A DNA stretch of 64,000 nucleotides from Hirudinaria manillensis (lineage: Eukaryota > Annelida > Clitellata > Hirudinida > Hirudinidae), in the NCBI GenBank assembly GCA_034509925.1, contig CM067526.1, forward strand, positions 7,888,244 to 7,952,243, written 5' to 3'. The position numbers were made by a program, and so were the translations under genes. This document shows, one piece after another, positions 26,866-39,466 of the stretch (the first letter of the stretch is position 1; each line of letters begins with the position of its first letter). The notes under the pieces are model-generated. The model was not told where the DNA came from, did not search any database, and was given only the letters and a program-made list of their open reading frames with translations.

Positions 26866-29800
26866 CTACAAATTATTAGGCAAATAAATAAAATCCTTAA
26901 ACTTTTTTTCGTTATAAATAAATGGAAACTTTTTTTGGTCCCATTGTTGCAGTAGATCCGTTTCCAGCAACGGGAAATTTAGCCACGCCTTTTCTTTCGT
27001 CATTATCCTCTTCATACATAATCCTTTACCAGAAAATGTATGAACAATTCCTGAGTGTTGACTTAAACTAAGCAATTTTGTAAAATAATCGCGCTGCGAT
27101 TTGCAGTCAAAAATTCCGGCAATCGTAATGAAAACAGCCTCAGCTAGGCCTAACAATTATTTTATAATGGCGCAAAATTATAAGACAGTTTTATACAATG
27201 ATTTTAGAGAATTATTAATTTATATCTAAAAACATTTATTCAATGTTCAATTACTCTCCAGCTAATTCTTTATCAAATTATAGATGTCGGTAAGAGCGTC
27301 AGAGATAATATATAACAGGTCATCAGCGCAAGCTGCTCCGGCCACCGCCTCGCAGTGACTGATTTTTCGATTTTAGGTTCTGGGATCTGCCTTGGAAACG
27401 CTGAGGTTTATTTAATATTGGTTTTACTTGTTATTATGCAAATGCAGACTTCATTCGAGAGCTGATTAGCGTTCCCTTTAGCTATCTTGCGACGATTTCG
27501 CTTGGCTTAATTGAGAATTAGATTTAATGTGCTCCGTTTTATGTTCGTTATTTTGCTAACGTTTGTAGTGAAGTAGCTGAATTGTGCAGACGATATGGCG
27601 AATTTTCGCATTAGTTTGCTCGTTTAATCTAAAGTTTGCTCGCCGATTTGATAATGCTAGGAGAGCTAAAATGATGCGGATTAGTTATAAATTTGTGATT
27701 TTTGCTAATATTTATTGATTAACTCCACCTCTTGCTGGCTTTACTCCAGCCTCTTGTCGACGTGTATAACAGTTGATTTCTTACCGATAGTGAGTGTATA
27801 CGTCATATTTGCACAGTAATGGAGGGTAACAGTTCAGGTTTAAAGTTTGCAATTTAGTTGACATATTTTCGTAAAATCTAAGCTAAATTTTGAGGGATTA
27901 TTTTAGAGAATCATTCGTATTTATGTTAATTTAACTGATTCATTGTAGTTTAGTTGAGATTTGCAAAGTGCATTCTTTTAAATGAACAATTTTAAAGTTA
28001 ATCGTTTTGGCGAGATATCATTTTGTTTTTTTTTATCGATATCCAGATCGCACTCATCTCATAAATATTTCATCTTTCATAAAGTTTAGGCTGTCAAAAT
28101 AGCAAGCTGAGTGAATAGTTTGCCAGGGAGCCTACGTTATAATAGAGGCAATCCTGTTAGAAACGATAGCAATAGTGATATTATTTTCTCTACTACAGCT
28201 GCAGTACGCAAGATTAACGTGCGAGCGTTGGGCTAAGGTACCCATGAAAGTTGCCTACAATAAAGACCTGAAGTACAATTAACATTATTGATTGATATAA
28301 TAACTTTTGAAGTTTATTTACAGTATTTCACATAATTTCATTAACTAGTCACTAACTGTAAATGTAGAAATACTCATTCATCTATCAGCTAGTATTAAAG
28401 TATAAATTGCAAAGTGTTCTTTTGTTGGAGACTTTAAATTAGCTTCTTTACGCAGGCTGGATGAATGAGTCTGTCTGGTTGCGTTTAAGACTTAATGAGT
28501 TGCCACTATTGGATTTTCCTTCCACTGCGTTCTCTGTGCGCTCTTATCGCGTATCTCTTTGTACTTTTGTCTGTTACGTAAGTCTGCCGACGAACCAAAT
28601 GATGAGAGATTTTATTGTTATAATTATGAAATCAGAAGCAGCAACTTCTAAGAAAAGGTTTGAATAAACAACAACACGTCCATTCTGCGTCACATCCAAA
28701 GCTTGCACTTGTTCATTGATCGGTTCTTTTTTCCAAGTTGCGTGGAGCGAAGGTTCCGTGGCTGGTTTTGCATAAATATTGCACGATTGGTCAGACATCT
28801 CGAAACCTTAGTCAACTCCTACACGTTTGCTCGAGCTGCTTTACGGTTGAGTGAATTATTGAGGCTGCCTAATTATCATATCTGTGAGTAGTCTTTAATT
28901 GTTTAATAGCCAATCGATTTAATTAATTCTCGTGTTCAACACTTTCTCTAATCAGTCTGAGTGGTTGTCAGTTTTACAAGAGAGGTAAAAATAACTAATT
29001 ACTTGCTTTTGAAGCGAGTGGGCTCAACAGAAACGCAGTGACAGGGGCAAATAAGGAGATTGCGGACCACAAAGCGAGTTTGTCTGGCTTGTACAGCAGT
29101 AGACCAGTCTTGCGTGTAGCTCTAGCTGCTGTCTGAGCGACATTCCGTGTCTGGAATATAGGCCGAAGCGACGTTTCTTTTCATGATGACAACCTCTGGG
29201 GAAAGTATTGACTTTTGTGATGCATGCATTAAGTCACTCGGCCATGATGATGGTCCTTAGGACTGATCAAAGAATTTGCACGAATGTATTGGACATTATT
29301 TTTTGTCCTTTCTTATTTTTGATGAAGTTGTGAATTGGTTGTATGCTCTCGTTGTTAATTTCGGATGAGATGTTGAATAAAAAATATAAGTCGAGAATCA
29401 TTTGATGTTTTTTGAGTTTTAGGCCCTATATCCCTAATGTAATAAGGTGGCTGGATAGCCCTGTTTTATAAAGCTGAAGAGCTTAGGGAGTTAGAGGTCA
29501 GTTATAACTTTTGATGTTGGGTGACAACATGGGCATTGCTGGTCATTTTGTAAGGGGAGCGTGGGAATGTTATTTTTCATATAGTTTTTGTTGACTCTCA
29601 CAGGTTAAGAACATGGAAATCATCTTAGTTGATATCCTGTTTTCGTGATGTTATTTCTCAAATCATTGGAGTGTTGATGCTGATGATAGTAAACCAGATC
29701 TTTTGACTAAAAACTGACTCAATTAATTTGTTATACCAGAGTAATTTTATCTATCCATTAATTAAGTGGTCCAATTGATGAAATGTTGGACCATGGTGAA

Positions 29801-31070
29801 TGTTGGTCCAATTTTCTGCTCCCACCCTTAATGATGATCCACGTCTCATAAAGATAATTAAATTGTTTCTGATCTATTAATGTTTTAATTTATTGATGTA
29901 AGGTGCTTTTTGAAATGTATTTATTTCTAGCTTTTTATATTTAAAAGTCACGATCTTCTGTAAATTAATGTGGGCCTTATTATAGAAATACATAATAAAA
30001 GCATCTGTTATAAATCTATATCATTGGCCCTCCATTCACTGCAGTGTTATTTTTTAAGATGCCTGACCAAAAAGGTGATGCTTTAAAACAAGCAGAAATA
30101 TCCTGGTTGGATGTGATAGTCATCAGGCACATACAATTTTTAATTTTCAATTTCCTCTGGGAATGAGCCAATTATTTATGCTCTGTTTCATACTACACTT
30201 TGGGGGCTTCAATTCTCTGTAGGGATGAAGACATGAATGAAAACAAGCTAAAAGCTGGCAATCATTCCTCATTGGATGTCAATTGTTTCTACAATCAAGC
30301 TTTTAATCAGTTTAATGGCTGTTGCTTTACATTTCTCTAGATGATTGGAACTTATTGCATAATTAATCAGTTTGCCAGAATCGAATTAATTGTCTGAATT
30401 GATTAAATGTACAGAAAGTTAATTGAATTAGTGAATTAGTTTGATGCAGAAATTCAGAACTTTCTTTCAATTGTTAGTCAAAATTATTATTGCCTTATTC
30501 CTCTGCATCTGTAAATAGGTAAACCTAGCAGGTCTGCTGCAAATGTTGGCTGAGTTGTTAGAAGTAGTGTGTGTATGCTATTTTAAGCTTGCCAATTTCT
30601 TGAATTGTTTCAAAATTTGTGTGTTTCAAAACCTAGCAGCTCCATTTCAGAATTTGTCTGTTGATGGATTGCATTGGCAGATTTGGCATGAAATCAAACT
30701 TATGTGGACTGCTTGTAATTTTAAGCTAAGTAATTTAACTTAATTTTAAATTTATAGTTTCTTTCAATTGAAAGAATTTGTGCTTATTTGAAGTTAAATC
30801 TTTTGATGCATGAATTTTTATTATATCTTCGGATCCAGCTGAAGTTCTGGTCCATGTAAGATTTTTCAGACTTTAGGATGATTGTTTTGGAGAGAAAAAA
30901 ATGGAAATCATGTGATGGAATTTTCAAAACAATGGTCTGGAAATAAATCCTTAACAAGCTCAGAATAAATGAAATGATGATAGGAGAACTATTATGCAAT
31001 TACAACTTTGTTTTGTTTTTAGAAAACAATTTTCCTGATTTCCTGAAGTGCTGAATCGTTAAGAATCATC
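26866..31070. other. spacer between divergent MAP3K1 and hillarin-like genes
   Basis: About 4.2 kb between two divergently transcribed genes. It should contain both promoters and 5' untranslated exons, but I see no conserved coding exon. A 74-codon ATG-initiated minus-strand frame (28574-28798) and a 33-codon minus-strand frame ending near 27278 exist, without family similarity or a good set of splice sites. No RNA gene is recognised. Confidence 0.45.
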
Positions 31071-34000
31071 ATGACATCTCTTGCTGATTTCAAACTGGAG
31101 GTGGTTAAAGCAGGCCAGCATGTACCACCAGAGCCACCAAAAGTTACCAAGAGTGACATCTATGAAGACATTGCTGTCTTCTCTAACATAGATGAACATG
31201 CCATTGAGGTCATTTTTCTTGTGAAACACATAAATGTTCAATGTTTTCCAATGCAATCCAATAAATTCATTCATATTAATTTCATGTTTTGTTTTAAATT
31301 AGAATTAATTTATAAGGTTTCCTATATTCAGTTGTGTAAACTTCTGTTGTTTAAAATTACTCTTTACATTAATTTCCACTAAACATTTCTATAATTATTC
31401 CCAAGTCCTTTCACTTCTTTTGTTCACTCTTCTCTTCATAAACATCACTAGTGATGTCTTTGATAAAAGAAGTTGATGAAATGAATGATCATTATGTAAT
31501 TAAATTTGTACAACAGCAAATAACTTATGATATTGTTTGATTTTCAAGAGAAATAAAATTTTTCCATTTAACGATTATTTAAGCACGCATTATAGGCATT
31601 GCTCTAATGTTGCTATGTTGTGTTAACCCAAGTTTTGTTCGTCATCTGAAGGAGTCCAACAGGAACCACCCCACGTTCAGGGATCTGGTGTGGAACTTGT
31701 GTTTCAAGCATGAATTTTCTGAGCTAGAAAAAGCCAGGTGTGTTGATTTAATGAATTGTTTAAGCCTTCCACTGGCTTAGCATGGCCACTCAGATAAACA
31801 GACTGAAGTATGACTAAACTTAACCAATATTTGATTATTTTTATTTGAATTCATTCAATGCTATCAATTGAAACCCTCACCATGGTAGGCTTAGTGCTTT
31901 AGAAGAACATTGTGTTGTTCAGGCATTGTCCCTTACTTAATAATCAGTGCTAGATTGTCATGGTGATTATTATGTCTGTGTAATTTAATCATTCCTACCT
32001 TTTGAATTAAAGCTGCAATTGAGAGTCTTGTTATGATGTTTGTACCCCCTTATTTTTTTTTTATTCATCATTGGTAATAAATCTTTTAATGCTGAAGATT
32101 GTATAAAAAAGTCTTGATGCTTAGTTCTTATTGTTTTGGTCAGTTTGCTTTTAAGATATTTGTTTATAAATCAGAGCCATTTTCCGTTGGTTGACGTGCA
32201 AAGACCTGCACAAGATAAAATTTCTTGAGGTGAAACCAAACTCTCCAGAACTCCTTCTAAGCCTCTTCAAGGAAGGGAAGGCAACCTATGCGAGGATCTT
32301 TGAATGTATTGCCCGGTAAGTGAAGTCCATTGTTCTACTATTGCGATGATTTACGTCTGTCGTAGTGGGTGCATTGCTATGGAGTCTAAATAGAAGTTAA
32401 TTGATCAGAGGAAATCAACTTTCAGTCATGCTGGACTTTCCTGTGTGACCATCCTTGGATGGGCCAAAGGAGTCGACTACCATCCTGGAATTCCACTCAC
32501 TAACCAGCCTGTCAACCACAGCTGGAATGCCATTTACTTGGATGGCAATTGGCACTTGGTTGACTGCCATTGGGCTACAAGGTTACCATGGTTGCTACCT
32601 TAATAAATTAGGTTTTTAATTAACATTGCGCTCACTGTAACCTTCATTATCAATGTCATAGTTGGGATTTCATAATTTAAGATTCCTGAGGTCCGAACAT
32701 AACTCTCCCGAGAACCTGGTTTACGAATATGACGACTTTTACTTCATCACCGAGCCCGATCAACTCTGCCTCACCCACTACCCGGAAGATCCGGTTTGGC
32801 TTCTGCTGAAGGCACCCATCCTAACCAAGGAGAAGTTTGAAGAATATCCTCTGCTCAAGTCCTACTTTTTCACCAGTGGAATGCATTTGCTAAATGACTG
32901 CTCTCTTGGTGTTGCCCATGCTAAATATGGTCAGTCATTTTGTTCTGGCTTTCTATCAATTAATAGAATTAGTTAATAGATAGTCAGTCCAACTTTTATC
33001 TTTCATTAGAATTATTAATTGGCATTTAATATCTTTTTATTATGTTTTTAAATTCTGTTTTAATTTATTTTATTTCAAAGGAATTGCTGTAATTTCCGTT
33101 GGATTCTCTGAGCCGACCGCTTACACCTTCAAGTTGGTTCATGGTGATAAGATGCAAGAAACATTGGATGGAGTCCCGCTGACTTCTTATGTCCTTCAAC
33201 AGACTCTCGAGAAGCAGGTTTGAGGAACTGAGAACGTTTTATTAGCAGCAGTGGATTAATATTATTATGCGACGACTCCAGGTGGCCTATCACCTCAGAC
33301 TTCCTCAGAAGGGAGATTATTACCTGATCGTCTTTGCCGACGTCATCCCAGAATCTCCCACCGAAACCGGGGAGCACGTGTTCAAAGCCGTGTGCGAGTT
33401 CAAGATCGTCTGCGATCAGCCTGTTAAGGTTTGTTTGACCAGATGAGGAATGCAAAGTCCTACTGTGTCCATCACAGCCGTGATGTTTAGGCAAATGTGG
33501 CAAATTATTTATTTAGAAATATCCATGTTATGTCTGCCAAGTCTATTATCCTTTGGAGCAATTGAAAGAAAACTTCTAATTGACCAGGCAAGTTAAGACT
33601 TTCCTAGTTTACTTATCGTTCATTTTATTCTTCAGGGCAATGCAATCTTCCCCCAATGCAGCGACATCGTTTGGGGTCCGGACGATGCCACGGCCCACAG
33701 GTTCGAGTTGAACCCCCACACCAAGAACGGCATCGTCGAAGTCCCCGACGGTCACGTGGAATTGGTGTTCGACAAGAAGTCTGACATCAGGATATACCCG
33801 AGACTCGTCAAGGAAGGCGTCAGTGCTGCTGACCTCAAGAAGGGACTCTCGGTCAAGAACGAAGACAAGTCTGTGAGTGGTCTCAATGTGATGCTTTTCT
33901 TCTTCGTTAGTGCTGGTCATAGCATCACTGACATTGCATCTGTAAATTAATTTTAGTATATTATGAGACAATGTTTTAAATGTGAATGTTTTAAACCTCA

Positions 34001-37000
34001 GACACTTCTCATTTTTTCAAGTTTAATATCCTATTGATATATTGAATATGTTATTAAGACTTTATATTGGTGGTTTATTAAAAGTCCTATTTGTATTTAA
34101 CTTAATCCTTAATTAATGCTTAATGCATGTTTGCAATTATGAAGAACTATTTATGTTGGTTGTTTGAAGGTTACCATAGTGGCTGATTTGCCACAAGAAG
34201 GAGAGTATGGATTGGAGATCTTTGCAAATGATCCTTCGAAGCATGGAGACATGTTCACGCACATCAGTCAGTACCTTGTAGCTTATCCAGGAAAGGCCAT
34301 CCAGGAGACTTATGGAAAGGTTCCATCTGAAAAGGTCTACGAAGAGAGGCCGGTCATTAAGCACATTAAGGTGGACACCACCCACAGATACAAGCCAAGA
34401 CAATTTGTCATCAAAAGAGTTCCTGATAGTGACCACAAGCAAGACATTTGTAAGCTTTGAAGGTTTTTCTATTAGCACAATCATTTAATATTATTAATAA
34501 TGTTTTAATAATATTCAATTAATTGTATTCATCTTACCGAATGCAGACAGCGCAGAGTATCCAATTGCCGATGGAATGAAGAAGACCTCTTCCAGTGTCG
34601 TGACCTTGGAATCTGTCCTTCCAGAGAAGGAGTATCAATCTCTCGTTTCCAGCGACACCTTCACTAAAGAGATTACCGTCAAACCCCCTGCAGACTTCCA
34701 CGTGCAGGTTCAGAACCCGGACGTTGCCCCCAAACCGGAAGGAAAGAACATTTCAGTTCAGAAGCTTTTCATCGATCCTAGAAAAGTTTTCAAGGATTTG
34801 GACAACCATGCCGTTCAAGTCTCGGGCACTCAACACGAAACTGTCAAAGACATAATCTGGCACTTGATCTTTGCCAGAGGAATCACAAATGAACTCGACA
34901 AAGCCAGAGCGATCTTCTTGTGGCTGTGCTCCAAGGACCTCTCCAAGTTAACATTTTCCAATGTCGAGAAGGGTTCTCCAGAAGAGATGCTGATGAAGCT
35001 GAAAAGTGGGGACACCACTTATGCCCGGGTTTACGAAACTCTGTGCTCCTATGCCGGCCTCCACTGCAAGACTCTGACCGGTTTCGCAAAAGGTGCCGAG
35101 TACAAACCCGGAATGAAGTTCGCGCCCGGACAGAAGGGTCAGCACTCTTGGAACGCCGTCTTCGTCAACGGGACCTGGCAGCTGGTCGACTGCCACTGGG
35201 CAGCCAGGAGACTGGTCGGGGACAAGAGCTCGGCAGACAACATCAGGTTCGAATTGGACGAGTACTACTTCATGCCTGCACCTTCTCAGCTCATCTTCAG
35301 CCACTTCCCCGACGAGCCGAACTGGCAACTCCTCAATCGTCAACTGACTCAAGCAGAATTCGAGCATCTGGTTCCGTGCAAACCTGCTTTCTTCAAGTAC
35401 GGACTGCAACTGTACAGCCACGTCGATGCCATCATAGATTGCAACGATCGTGTCACCATTCGTCTGGACTGTCCCCCTAATAAGGTCGGTCTTTTAGTCT
35501 TTCTTTGGTTTTCTTTCTATTAATTAACAGGAGAATATTTTACTGCTTCTTGCAGATTTAAAAAAAAAATTTTAAATGATGAGTTATTGGTATTTTCTGA
35601 TATTCATGAAATTTGTTTTCAATTTATTTCTAGGCCAAATCCATGAGGTTCACTTTTAATCTGAAGTATGAAGATGGCAATGAAAAGTTTGGCAATGTTC
35701 CATTGAATCAGTTTGCCATGCTGGAAGTTGCAGGTAATGCCTGCTACATCACCATCAGACCACCTGAGAAAGCTTCCTACCTTCTCGTCATCTACGCTAA
35801 AGACCTCGATCTACAGGCAAGTTTCAACGTGTTTATAATGGCATGCATTACCTCCTGTTTGAATATTAATTTAATAATAAACGTTAACATAATTGTGGGA
35901 AGGAGAACAACTCATGTGTTCGTAATGATATATTTACATAAACACTGAGTGCGTAACGGGCCATTGAGGGCACTTTGAATATGGCTTAAAAAAATCCCAG
36001 AAGGGTGCTTTGAGAATTTGACACGTAATCTAATCGCACTTGTTTGCAACAAACAACTTTAGACAAAACTTAAATAAATGTAAAAAAAAAACAATTTGAA
36101 ACATCATAATCGATATTATGCATCTATATATCTGCCTTTTATTGCTTTCTAATGAGTATCTAGTGAATAAACATTTATATTAGTGAACAACCATTTAAAT
36201 TAGTAATTGCACCAATCGAGTGACGATCAAACTTTGCATTGCTGTCCATAAATTGGCTTGTGGACCTGCTAAAAGACATGGCTGTTTTATGTTGCAATCA
36301 TGCAATCACACAGGTATTACATAATCTTGTAGTGCTGTAACTTAATGAAATCGTGAATTTGAGAGAATTTTGGTCGGTGATGCTTTCGTGATGAGTTCTC
36401 ATCTTCATGCTTGTCAGAGCAAGGAAGGTGTTTATGGTGGAATTTGTGAGTACAAGATTGTGAGCAACACTTCTTCACCACCCAACCCTTTCCCTCCTTG
36501 CGTCCACTCTTCTTGGGGACCCGGAGACAGCGCAGACAAATTCAATCTCGTTCCTCAGCAGACGGGATCCATCGTTCAAACCGTCAGAGGAGTTGCCGAA
36601 ATCAAGTTCAAACTGGGAGCAAAGTATGCAAAGAGTTGCTTAAGTGTATCAAATTATTCTGTTAGATGCTACCAATCCCCCCAAAACTGCAAGGATAACA
36701 ACACGTTTCAACAACACTTCAATAACACTTGTCCATGCAGATTGAGGTTCATGGCCAAGCTGAAGAACACGAAGGATGACGACAAGACTTTGTCTCACTA
36801 CGTCCTGCACAGAGTCATCGGAGACGAGGCAATCTTCGTCGTGAGTCCACCTTACACAGGGGAATTCGGACTCGAGATCTACGCAAACGATCCCGAGACC
36901 GGGGGACAGAGCCTGCTGCATGCCTATCAGTATCTGCTCATCTGCAAAGATCCTGCTTCCCCTGTGCAGCCATTCCCCATTCTTCCTGCTGGTTGGTCAA

Positions 37001-38457
37001 TGTTTTATGTCTGTCACTGAGGTCTTTAGCTGATGCACCTTAGATGAAAAGCACCTGATGCTAAAAATTACCATGTTGCTCATTTCTGCCACAACTCCAC
37101 CAAAAATCTTTATTAGTTACACTTAAGAAAAGAAAGTCTCCGACACAGGTTACTTGGGAACGCAGTCAAATTTTGAAAAGATTGGCTTGAGGACCATCTC
37201 CCATGAAGATCCTTATTTGGAGACCAATTCTGGTGAAGTTCAAGTATCTTTTGCCACCTCGCAACCGCTGAGGACGTCGGCTCAGCTTTTGTTCGTTTCC
37301 AACGACCAAAACAAGGATTGCTCTGCTTACGTCTTGCAGCAAGGCAGTGCCAGTGGAATCACATTCCTTGTGAAACTTACTGAACCTGGATTCTATAAAG
37401 TAGGTTTTCATTTTGTCTTTACATTATGCACCTAAGTTTTTCTAGGGTGTGGTTAATGAGCTTGATATGCATTGACTGAATTGTCAATGTCGCTATGTGC
37501 TTCTGTTGTTCTCTTTTCAAGCTCCTATGATACTGACCTTACCATCTCTGCTCATGAAATGAGTTTCAATCATGAATCAGTCATAAATTATTGATTTGAT
37601 TTGCTCATAATTGTAAAGATATATGGTTCTAGCTAATTTCTTGGGAACTGAACTGACTTATCAAAATCTACATGTTGTTGTTAATTATTGTTAATGATAC
37701 TTATCACAGTTCCAACTCTTTGCCAATCCTGAATCTGAGCCAGGTGATAGTTTGTTGGGGGTGTACAATTACCTCATAAATTGTCGGTCCACTGTGGCAT
37801 CCTTGGTTCCATATCCCAAGCAGTATGGGCCGTGGAAGGAGGGCAGCTACCTCTATGAACCTCTTGAAGGTGACTCTTGAATATAGAATAATTAGCAAAA
37901 CTAATTAAAAAGATTTTTGTCAATAAAAGTTGTTTTTCAATATTTGCATTTGTGATTCTATTGGTAATTGTGGGATCATTATATTAATTAATCAATTGAT
38001 TATATGAATTTATCTTTTCCCAGGTCATCTGCAGCATAACAGGTCTGACAAGGGCAGTGCATCTACCCTCAACCATGTTTACTTCAAGCTGGAAATTCCA
38101 AAGGCTATTGCTGTTGTGGTTGTTGTTGGAGAAGAATGGACTCAACTAGAACAGAAAAAGGGAGGAATTTGGGAAGGAGAGGTTGTAGTTGACAGATTGT
38201 GTTGAAGTCTTCTGATTATTTTTATGACTATGGAGTGCCATAACATAACTACAGCATTTCTTGCTATTCATTTGACCCTCGAAGATTCTAAAACTTCATT
38301 ATTTATGATTTGAAGTTTAATACATTTATATATTTTTTTGGCCAATCAGGTGGATTTGGAAAAGCTATGGGAAAACGAGAGGAAACTGATGGTTTGTGCC
38401 AACCTCGACCCCAACGACGATACCAGCTACGGCACCTACCTGGAGTACTCCATGTGA
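31071..38457 (+). CDS. hillarin/KY-like protein with two transglutaminase-like modules
   Basis: The 1274-aa model resembles hillarin and kyphoscoliosis-peptidase proteins, cytoskeletal proteins with a transglutaminase-like core followed by KY-type beta domains. Module 1 (about residues 50-250) has ATYARIFECIARHAGLSC, NHSWNAIY (His near 153) and LVDCHWATR (Asp near 168); module 2 (about 600-800) has TTYARVYETLCSYAGLHC, QHSWNAVF (His near 723) and LVDCHWAAR (Asp near 738). The nucleophile expected in a G-x-C-x-x-Y-A context appears as Ala or Thr in both. Beta-domain repeats follow each module (GEYGLEIFAND, GEFGLEIYAND). Coding exons: 31071-31208, 31652-31737, 32175-32315, 32426-32581, 32682-32929, 33081-33217, 33282-33428, 33636-33872, 34170-34449, 34547-35484, 35634-35816, 36418-36623, 36741-36991, 37149-37399, 37710-37869, 38024-38181, 38350-38457. 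The intron after 35816 has a GC donor. Confidence 0.88.
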
Positions 38458-39466
38458 CCTGCACATTGCAAGACGTCCGAGTTCGTGGGATTTGCGTAGC
38501 TTTGATGACGTCTCTAGTTCTGACATCCACATTTTCGCAACATTCTTCCAGTTCTTATTACGAAGACGTTCGTTCGTTTTTTCTCCTTTCTAACAAATTT
38601 CATTTGAAAATTCAATTGCCTTCCAATTAACTTGAAACAACGTCCTCCCCTACGATGAGAAAAGGTCCCCAAATTCGTTTCATCTGCATTCATGTTCGGA
38701 TGATGAGGTCAGGTTCTCAAACGTTTCTGTTGTCCCTTATCAGCCACACACCCTCACCACTGATAATCCCACGACCACATGCGAATGTCGTTTTCCACAA
38801 AATGCTAATAGCTTGCGCTTTAAGTGGTAAAGTAGTTTTGCTTGTTAATTATACAGTGATCATATGAATAAACTTGCTTCATTGTTTCCCAGCTGGTTTG
38901 TTGATAAGCATATCTGCAACGCAAATGCCAGGGCAGAGGTCAGATCAATGACCAGTCACAACACTTTTTTCAGCACGTAAACCAACCCAACCAATTAGAA
39001 AACGCAACAATGGCAGCTCCACAACATAAAAGCAATCGAGGTATCATTCATGGCAGAACAGGTGAGTAGTCGCATCTGAGACGAGAAAACAAGAGCAAAT
39101 GGTGTTGGCAAAACTAATAACTAAAAAGTTCCAACTGATGTGCTTAAGTCACCAGAAAGAAAAAAAAAAACAAAACATTTGAATCTCAAAGCAATCACTT
39201 ATCAAGGCACCAGGAATGTTATGAATGGAACATGCATATCATATCTCAAAACTGTTCCTATAAAAACAAGATATTAAAGCTGCTTATTAATCGCTGCGTG
39301 GATACTTTAACTTTTGTTTAAAGGTTGTTTTGCTGAGATCAGTAACGATGCCATGGTTCTATTAAGGCTGGCAAACTAGAACAAAGATCTACTAAACAAG
39401 CACATTGATATGAATTTATCAGCCATGGAAATAACAAGTGAAAGTCTTTCCCCCTGTTTTTGTGTT
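38458..39466. other. tail-to-tail 3' region, hillarin-like gene and stathmin
   Basis: This stretch joins the 3' untranslated region of the plus-strand hillarin-like gene (to about 38890) and that of the minus-strand stathmin gene. No coding or RNA gene is seen. Confidence 0.5.
38867..38872 (+). promoter_or_regulatory. putative polyadenylation signal of the hillarin-like gene
   Basis: AATAAA about 410 bases after the stop codon at 38457, followed by T-rich sequence. Spacing and strand fit this gene. Confidence 0.5.

Noticed and set aside
26866..27156. 96-codon minus-strand frame directly upstream of the MAP3K1 start
   Set aside because: It begins at a TTG and ends in a stop immediately before the MAP3K1 ATG; no similarity to MAP3K1 N termini. 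Probably 5' untranslated or spacer sequence.
27278..27353. 33-codon minus-strand stretch (contains AVAGAACADDLLYIISD) that could be a terminal exon
   Set aside because: The upstream acceptor lacks a pyrimidine tract on that strand (the T-rich tract belongs to the plus strand) and no companion exon was found.
28574..28798. 74-codon minus-strand frame with a hydrophobic C terminus
   Set aside because: Starts with ATG and looks mildly protein-like, but there is no family match, no polyadenylation signal and no supporting exon. Not enough to call a gene.
34920..35480. 186-codon plus-strand frame
   Set aside because: Shadow of the large hillarin-like exon 34547-35484 in another frame; Arg/Ser-rich with no family similarity.
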